From the NCBI GenBank assembly GCA_964386435.1, contig CAYLSV010000088.1, positions 1 to 15,284 on the forward strand: 15,284 nt of DNA. The letters are read 5' to 3'. How positions within the stretch are numbered: the stretch's first letter is position 1; every line of letters starts with the position of its first letter. The notes beneath the pieces are model-generated. The model had not been told where the DNA came from. It did no database searches and was given only the letters and a program-made list of their open reading frames with translations. Origin of the DNA: CAYLSV01 sp964386435. Lineage in GTDB: Bacteria > Planctomycetota > Phycisphaerae > Tepidisphaerales > Tepidisphaeraceae. The translations under genes were made by a program, and so were the position numbers. Of the stretch, positions 14,223 through 15,284 are shown piece after piece.

Positions 14223-14337
14223 TGGTTTGTCCTTTGTTCTTGGTCCTTTGTCCTTTGGGCCGAGCCGACGCTGCCTAAAACTGTAACGCCGCCCGAACGC
14301 CGGGCCAAGGACCACGGACAAAGAACAAAGGACCAAC
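14223..14337. repeat. Inverted heptad repeat, family A, in divergent efp promoter space
   Basis: The left arm (14223-14261: TTTGTCC, TTTGTTC, TTGGTCC-type units) and right arm (14302-14337: GGACCAC, GGACAAA, GAACAAA, GGACCAA) are inverted copies matching at about 31 of 35 positions with two small indels. They occupy nearly the whole space between the divergent starts at 14220 and 14343. Only about 40 bases (14262-14301) remain for promoters, including CTAAAACTGTAAC as the sole A/T-rich stretch. Confidence 0.87.
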
Positions 14338-14342
14338 TCACC

Positions 14343-14906
14343 ATGCGCGCCAGCGACATCCGCAAGGGCCAAGCCGTCGTCATCGACGGCACGCTTTACG
14401 TCATCACCGAGGCCGACCACAACACGCCGGGCAACTTGCGGGCGAAAGTGCAGTTCAAGATGCGGGACGTGAAGAAGGGCACCATCCAGAACAAGCGGGT
14501 GGGCGCCACCGACAACATCGAGACGGCCAACCTCGACCGCCGCACCGTCGAGTACCTTTACTCCGACGCCACCGGCCACGTGTTCATGGACCAGGAGACG
14601 TTCGAGCAGGACGCCATCCCGATTGAAGTCTTGGGCGATGACATCAAGTACATCAAGCCCAACACCACCATCACCGCCGCCTACCACGACGGCGGCATCG
14701 TAACCTACGACCTGCCCAACGCCGTCGAACAAGCCATCGCCGAAACGCCCCCCGGCATCAAGGGCGCCACCGCCACCAACCAACTCAAGGAAGCCACCAC
14801 CGAGACGGGCCTGGTCGTCAAAGTCCCCCCCTTCATCGAGGCCGGCCAAGTCGTCAAGATCAACACCGCCGACGGCAGCTACATCGAACGCGTCGGCGGG
14901 AAGTGA
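14343..14906 (+). CDS. efp: Translation elongation factor P
   Basis: The 187-residue product is elongation factor P, which binds between the ribosomal P and E sites and rescues stalling at proline runs. All three beta domains are present: the KOW-like domain (1-65), the OB domain with EYLYSDATGHVFMDQETFEQ split at 70-89, and the C-terminal OB domain with PGIKGATA (137-144), TGLVVKVPPFIEAG (155-168) and YIERV (180-184). The tip of the domain I loop reads PGNLRA (29-34). E. coli has PGKGQA, with the modified Lys34, so the usual Lys/Arg at the tip is Asn31 here, with Arg33 two places on. The family call is firm. The ATG lies 5 bases after the heptad array with no Shine-Dalgarno sequence. hicA follows 9 bases after the stop. 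Confidence 0.95.
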   Translation: MRASDIRKGQAVVIDGTLYVITEADHNTPGNLRAKVQFKMRDVKKGTIQNKRVGATDNIETANLDRRTVEYLYSDATGHVFMDQETFEQDAIPIEVLGDDIKYIKPNTTITAAYHDGGIVTYDLPNAVEQAIAETPPGIKGATATNQLKEATTETGLVVKVPPFIEAGQVVKINTADGSYIERVGGK

Positions 14907-14915
14907 CGGTGGGCG

Positions 14916-15107
14916 ATGACATACCGCCAAGTCATCAAGCTGATCGAGAACGACGGCTGGCGTCACGTCCGAACCACCGGCAGCCACCTGCACTACGCTC
15001 ATGGCACAAAGCAGGGCGTCGTCACGGTGGCCGGTGGCGGCAAGTTGAGCAAGGAAGTTCCGCCCGGCACGCTCAACAACATTCTCAAACAGGCCGGCTT
15101 GAAGTAG
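14916..15107 (+). CDS. hicA: HicA-type mRNA interferase toxin
   Basis: The 63-residue product is a HicA toxin, a small ribosome-independent RNase with a double-stranded-RNA-binding-like fold. It has the typical start MTYRQVIKLIENDGW, the catalytic His24 in TGSHLHY (21-27), the strand GVVTVAGGGK (34-43) and the family ending PPGTLNNILKQAGLK. Length is normal. The ATG lies 9 bases after the efp stop, preceded by GGTGGG, a weak ribosome site. The pair with hicB downstream (10-base spacing) is the standard toxin-first order. Read-through from efp is possible. Confidence 0.93.
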   Translation: MTYRQVIKLIENDGWRHVRTTGSHLHYAHGTKQGVVTVAGGGKLSKEVPPGTLNNILKQAGLK

Positions 15108-15117
15108 AATGCGTCAC

Positions 15118-15284
15118 ATGACCTACGCCATCATCATTGAAAAGGCGAAGGACGGTTCGTACTCGGCGTACGTGCCGGACTTGCCCGGGTGCACGTCGTG
15201 TGCTGATAGTGAAGCCGAGGTTCGTGAGAGCGTTCGGGAAGCCATTGAAGGACACATCGCAGTCTTGCGCGAGACAAATCAGCC
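15118..15284 (+). CDS. hicB: HicB family antitoxin (3' end beyond window)
   Basis: Only the first 55 codons are present. The sequence begins MTYAIIIEKAKDGSYSAYVP and continues DLPGCTSCADS with EVRESVREAIEGHI. This is the HicB N-terminal domain, an inactivated RNase H-like fold that binds and neutralises HicA. An in-frame ATG at 15109 would add three residues (MRH). The DNA-binding C-terminal domain, if present, lies past the window edge. HicB normally also represses its own operon. Confidence 0.92.
   Translation, partial: MTYAIIIEKAKDGSYSAYVPDLPGCTSCADSEAEVRESVREAIEGHIAVLRETNQ

Noticed and set aside
2012..14337. CRISPR array as an explanation for the repeats
   Set aside because: Units are only 7 bases and degenerate, with no constant repeat plus unique spacers, and no cas genes are present.

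Overview
The window is a G+C-rich stretch of a draft genome. Four runs of exactly 10 N are fixed-size scaffold gaps. The organism is a diderm (Gram-negative-type) bacterium: it encodes BamA, a Skp/OmpH chaperone and LpxD for the outer membrane and lipid A, plus an ABC exporter of the O-antigen type. Few start codons have a clear Shine-Dalgarno sequence. Together with the protein style (for example the EF-P loop), this suggests the Planctomycetota/PVC group. That placement is inference, not proof.

Layout. A tRNA-Glu(CTC) lies at the left edge on the minus strand. Next comes a minus-strand envelope operon in the classical order bamA - ompH/skp - lpxD (4510 down to 291). A REP-associated tyrosine transposase (RAYT) sits between two inverted REP pairs (4611-5317). 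Upstream is a large protein with two family-2 glycosyltransferase domains (minus). A secreted alpha/beta-hydrolase (plus) diverges from it. A Wzt-like ATPase and Wzm-like permease of a polysaccharide exporter (minus) follow. Then come lemA, zwf (glucose-6-phosphate dehydrogenase) and an inositol-monophosphatase-family gene broken by a gap (all plus), and a small conserved-looking gene (minus). The right end has efp (elongation factor P) and a hicA-hicB toxin-antitoxin pair whose hicB runs off the edge.

The genes are mostly housekeeping and envelope functions. BamA and OmpH assemble outer-membrane proteins. LpxD makes lipid A precursor. The glycosyltransferase and the Wzm/Wzt pair probably build and export a surface glycan.

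The unusual part is between the genes. At least six intergenic spaces are filled by degenerate 7-base-period repeats, usually as two inverted arms that could fold into long hairpins. There are two sequence families: one based on GGACAAA/GGACCAA-type heptads, the other on a TGACGTGGTGAAGT-type unit. Their ends abut stop and start codons almost exactly. One pair fills nearly the whole divergent promoter space of efp. With the REP pairs around the RAYT, the window carries three separate hairpin-forming repeat families, and three of the four assembly gaps lie inside them.
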